Assembly (NCBI GenBank): GCA_937892405.1
Contig: CALAFS010000183.1
Location: 1 to 15,798 of the forward strand
Direction of reading: 5' to 3'
Source: an uncultured Clostridia bacterium
GTDB lineage: Bacteria > Bacillota > Clostridia > Oscillospirales > CAG-272
DNA: 15,798 bases
Shown here: in pieces, positions 13,116-15,798 of the stretch
Numbering within the stretch: position 1 is the stretch's first letter
Layout: each line of letters begins with the position of its first letter
Notes under the pieces: generated by a model
What the model was told of the DNA's origin: nothing
Database searches by the model: none
Seen by the model: the letters and a program-made list of their open reading frames with translations, nothing else
Position numbers and translations under genes: made by a program

Positions 13116-14225
13116 TTACCCGTCGCTTGGCACGGGGTAAAAGCCGCCGTCCCTCACTTCGATTATATGGCTGGATACGCCCTCCGTCTCTTTTTTCGAG
13201 CAGGAGGTAATGAGAATCTGTTTTTCTTTCCCTCCCCCGAGGAGGAACTCCCGACGCCTGCCGTCGAGCTCGCTTAAGACATCGTCGAGCAGAAAGACCG
13301 GATATTCTCCCGAAAGAGAGCGGGAAACCTCCCCCTCCGCCATTTTCAGGGCGAGGACGAGGGATCTCTGCTGTCCCTGGGAGGCAAAGAGGCGGGCGCT
13401 CTTCCCGTTTAACTTGATGGAGAGATCGTCCCGTAACATGCCGTAGAGCGTCGTGCCGGCGTTGATCTCGTGCGCAAGATCCGAGAGAAAAACCTCGCGG
13501 TAGCGCTCTTTTGCCGTCTCCCGCTCGTCCGTCTCTTCGATGTCGGCGTCATAGCGGAGCGTGACCTCTTCCTTGCCGTCCGAAATCTCTTTCATAAACG
13601 AGGCGGTTTCCCCTTCGAGAGATTCTATATACCTTTTTCTGTAAAGATAGAGGGTCGCGGCATAGTCTGCGAGGGACTCCGACCATGCGACGATCTCCTC
13701 TCTGTCGACGGGCAGCCCCTTGCCGGCAAGGCGGAGAAGACAGTTGCGCTGTTCCACCGTCCTTTTATAGTCGCTGTAAGAGCGGAGATAGGCGGGGTAG
13801 CACTGGGAGATCGCGACATCAAGAAAGTTCCGTCTCTCCTCGGGTCCCTCCTTTACAAGCAGCAAATGATCGGGGTAGAAGAGCACGGCACGAAAGGAAC
13901 CGATCATCTCGGAGACGCGCTCGATCGTATAGCCGTTTTTCATTCTCTTTCTCTCCCCGCCGTAGACGGTATAGGAGAGAGAATTTTTCCCCGTCCGATC
14001 CTCATACTCGATCCCGAGAGAGAATCCCTCCTCGCCGAAGCGGATCAGGTTCTTTTCCGATATCTTACGGAAGGACTTTCCGCGGGAGAAGAGGTATATT
14101 CCCTCCATCGCGTTGGTTTTCCCTTGGGCGTTCTCTCCGAAAAAGAGGTTGACGCCGTCGGAGAAGGTCAGGTCACATTCTTTGATATTACGGAAGTTCT
14201 CTGCCTGAAAGCGGGTGATTTTCAT
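13116..14225 (-). CDS. recF: DNA replication and repair protein RecF
   Basis: This 369-residue SMC/ABC-like ATPase helps load RecA at single-strand gaps and works with RecO and RecR. The N-terminal Walker A is GENAQGKT (30-37), in the family context FFGENAQGKTNAMEGIY. The ABC signature-like SQGQQRS is at 282-288, and Walker B with the D-loop, FLLDDVLSELD, is at 311-321. Length is normal for RecF (about 360-375). The ATG at 14225 overlaps the dnaN TGA by four bases, so translation is coupled, and the small S4-domain gene (yaaA/rlbA) that often lies between dnaN and recF is absent. It is followed closely by remB. Confidence 0.96.
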   Translation of the reverse strand: MKITRFQAENFRNIKECDLTFSDGVNLFFGENAQGKTNAMEGIYLFSRGKSFRKISEKNLIRFGEEGFSLGIEYEDRTGKNSLSYTVYGGERKRMKNGYTIERVSEMIGSFRAVLFYPDHLLLVKEGPEERRNFLDVAISQCYPAYLRSYSDYKRTVEQRNCLLRLAGKGLPVDREEIVAWSESLADYAATLYLYRKRYIESLEGETASFMKEISDGKEEVTLRYDADIEETDERETAKERYREVFLSDLAHEINAGTTLYGMLRDDLSIKLNGKSARLFASQGQQRSLVLALKMAEGEVSRSLSGEYPVFLLDDVLSELDGRRREFLLGGGKEKQILITSCSKKETEGVSSHIIEVRDGGFYPVPSDG

Positions 14226-15379
14226 TCCGCCTTATTCATTCTGACGGGAAGGATCATGTAGAAGTAAGAGAAGGTTTCATCCTCTTCCGCCGGTTCGACG
14301 GTGATCGCCTGGGTCGGGCTCTTCATGTGAATGATGACATTCTCGCCTTCGGCGGCTTTGATGCTGTTGATGAGGTAACGGCAGTTGAAGCCGATCTCGA
14401 TATCCTCTCCCTCATGCACGCAGTCCATCTCGTCATACACTTTGCCATTAACCGAGACGGAGGTGAGGTGAAGGGACTGATCCTCGAGGTTGATCTTCAC
14501 ATAGCTTCTGCCGCTGCCCTGGATCTTCTCTTCGGCGATGATGTTCGCGCGCTCAAGACCCGCAAGAAGTCTCTCTCGATCCACCGTCACGGTGATGGAG
14601 AGATCCTTCGGAATGATTCTCTCATAGTCGATATAGTCGCTGTCGATCGTACGGGTAAAGAAAATAATGCTCTCCCCGCGGAAGATCGCATGCTTTCTCG
14701 AAAGGTAGATATTGACAAGGTCTTCGTCCTTCTCTGGCATGATCTTGAGCAGCTCGGGCAGGGCATGCCCGGGAATGATAAAGGAGAATTCGGTCTCTCC
14801 GCTCGAGCCGAGCGAGCCGATCTCGCATTTCTCGCGGCAGATCGAAAGGGTAAAGCTGTCGCAGGAGACTGCGGTGATCTCGGTCGGCGAAATCTTGAAG
14901 AAGGTGCCGCAGAGCATCGGGCGGTTGTCCTGATCGGCGACCGAATGGATCGTCTTCGTAATCATCTTGCGGAGGATTCCCGACGGAACGGTAAATCCGC
15001 GCTCGGTCAGAAGCTCGGGCATATTGGGGAAGTCCGCCCCCCGCATGGCGAACATGGAGAAGGTGGACTTTCCGCAGGTGAGGGTACAGTTGCAATTGTC
15101 GCCGATGTCGACGGTCAGCTCATCTTCGGGCATGACGCGCACGGTCTGATAGAGTCTTTGCGCATTGACGATGAACTTTCCTTCTCTCTCGATGGAAATA
15201 GGATCGAACACCGCGCGGATACCCTTATTCATATCATAGGTGGAGATGCGGATCTTTCCGTCCGGCATGGTCTCCATCAGCACGCCTTCGATCGAAGCAA
15301 TGGTGTTCTTGTTCGACACCGTGCCCATCGCCGGCGTCAGAGCACTTAAAAATACCGATTTCTGTACAATGAATTTCAT
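14222..15379 (-). CDS. dnaN: DNA polymerase III sliding clamp (beta subunit)
   Basis: This 385-residue clamp encircles DNA and tethers the replicative polymerase. The N-terminus MKFIVQKSVFLSALTPAMGT, the middle domain with the MPELLTERGFTVPSGILRKM stretch, and the end of domain III (FSYFYMILPVR) are typical. Length is slightly above the usual 366-380 because of a short tail, MNKAE. The ATG at 15379 was chosen because GGAAGG (plus 15387-15392) lies seven bases upstream; the frame extends five codons further to a TTG with no such site. It opens the dnaN-recF-remB-gyrB block. The upstream 420 bp are repeats with no visible dnaA end, so dnaA, if linked, is separated by an unusually long gap. Confidence 0.97.
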   Translation of the reverse strand: MKFIVQKSVFLSALTPAMGTVSNKNTIASIEGVLMETMPDGKIRISTYDMNKGIRAVFDPISIEREGKFIVNAQRLYQTVRVMPEDELTVDIGDNCNCTLTCGKSTFSMFAMRGADFPNMPELLTERGFTVPSGILRKMITKTIHSVADQDNRPMLCGTFFKISPTEITAVSCDSFTLSICREKCEIGSLGSSGETEFSFIIPGHALPELLKIMPEKDEDLVNIYLSRKHAIFRGESIIFFTRTIDSDYIDYERIIPKDLSITVTVDRERLLAGLERANIIAEEKIQGSGRSYVKINLEDQSLHLTSVSVNGKVYDEMDCVHEGEDIEIGFNCRYLINSIKAAEGENVIIHMKSPTQAITVEPAEEDETFSYFYMILPVRMNKAE

Positions 15380-15386
15380 AGTATAA

Positions 15387-15392
15387 CCTTCC
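15387..15392 (-). promoter_or_regulatory. Ribosome binding site deciding the dnaN start
   Basis: GGAAGG on the minus strand is seven bases before ATG 15379-15377, favouring it over the in-frame TTG at 15394. Confidence 0.6.
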
Positions 15393-15399
15393 AAAACTA

Positions 15400-15690
15400 A
15401 AATTTATCGAATGCAGAACTTTGTAAATTCAGAATTAAGAATTATGAATTAAGAATTTATCGAATGTAGAATTATGAATTCAGAACTTAGAAAATGCAGA
15501 ATTAAGAATTATGAATTCAGAATTATATAATCAAGGCTTCTTTTCTCTCTTCGCAGGTTTATTTTCCCTAAAAGAATGAAAAGTCAGAAAAGAGAAGTAT
15601 GCGATCGCTCATAGCCTAATTCTCAATTCTTAATTCTTAATTCTTAATTCGTTAAGTTCTTCATTCTGAATTCTGAACTAAAAATTGATT
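15400..15690 (+). repeat. Composite element with inverted heptad arms upstream of dnaN
   Basis: The left arm (15400-15530) has AGAATTN units with interspersed CGAATGCAGAACTT-type units. The interior (15531-15622) aligns in reverse orientation with 5812-5902. The right arm (about 15618-15680) reads AATTCTT. The junction motif appears on the minus strand at 15603-15622. The left arm reaches within about 20 bp of the dnaN start, so any dnaN promoter must lie in or beyond it. No DnaA box (TTATNCACA) was seen in 15380-15798. Confidence 0.75.
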
Positions 15691-15798
15691 CTTTTCTCTC
15701 GCCGCAGGCGAATTTCACATGTCTTTGACATATTTCACGCGCAAAGCGCATTTCACCCGACCACAGGTCGGATTTCACCGCGCGTTGCAAGGGTGCAA
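15691..15798 (+). repeat. Five-hairpin array with ATTTCAC spacers (copy C, cut by window end)
   Basis: Stems: TCGCC/GGCGA (15699-15711, loop GCA); ATGTC/GACAT (15719-15731, loop TTT); GCGC/GCGC (15739-15749, loop AAA); CCGACC/GGTCGG (15757-15771, loop ACA); and the fifth from 15780, whose 3' arm is truncated by the window end. Spacers at 15712-15718, 15732-15738, 15750-15756 and 15772-15778 are all exactly ATTTCAC. Stem 2 has a different sequence and length from copy A but still pairs. Confidence 0.85.

Noticed and set aside
15380..15798. Replication origin upstream of dnaN
   Set aside because: The region is A+T-rich and origin-proximal by synteny, but no DnaA box was found and the A+T richness is explained by heptad repeats.

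Overview
This window carries eleven protein-coding genes, all on the minus strand, separated by long non-coding stretches packed with short repeats. Reading right to left (the direction of transcription), it starts with dnaN, recF, a small RemB/DUF370 gene, gyrB and gyrA. This is the conserved block next to the replication origin in Firmicutes (Bacillus subtilis order dnaN-yaaA-recF-remB-gyrB-gyrA, here without yaaA). The RemB-like gene, an RNase J, an OmpR-type two-component pair and an Sfp-type PPTase all fit a low-rank Firmicutes chromosome. The moderately G+C-rich coding sequence and the repeat-laden spacers make me think of an uncultured gut-type member of the class Clostridia. I cannot place it at family level.

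Layout. 15380-15798: repeats upstream of dnaN; no dnaA gene or DnaA box is visible. 15379-10849: dnaN and recF (4-bp stop/start overlap), remB (13 bp after recF) and gyrB (76 bp later), covering the sliding clamp, gap repair, a matrix-regulator-like protein and gyrase subunit B. 10724-7489: gyrA, translationally coupled (4-bp overlap) to a predicted lipoprotein of unknown function. 7488-7211: repeat-rich spacer. 7210-6593: an HTH (XRE) protein with a long low-complexity tail. 6286-6002: a small single-pass membrane protein. 6001-5099: about 900 bp of repeats and no credible gene. 5025-2998: RNase J with a charged N-terminal extension of about 125 residues. 2933-2316: PPTase. 2222-466: response regulator and sensor kinase (4-bp overlap). 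465-1: repeats.

The most unusual content is non-coding. The spacers are built from a few recurring modules: (i) heptanucleotide A+T-rich tracts (AGAATTN), often in opposite orientations on the two sides of a unit, like degenerate terminal inverted repeats; (ii) a conserved junction, AGGCTATRRGYGATCGC; (iii) palindromes built around GTAGGGG; and (iv) an array of five perfect stem-loops separated by exactly seven bases (ATTTCAC), present in three copies whose stems keep pairing despite base changes. Together these look like a family of composite, MITE-like elements with structured interiors. Two genes end with stop codons that lie inside the heptad tracts. All functional statements rest on motif recognition by eye; no database search was run.
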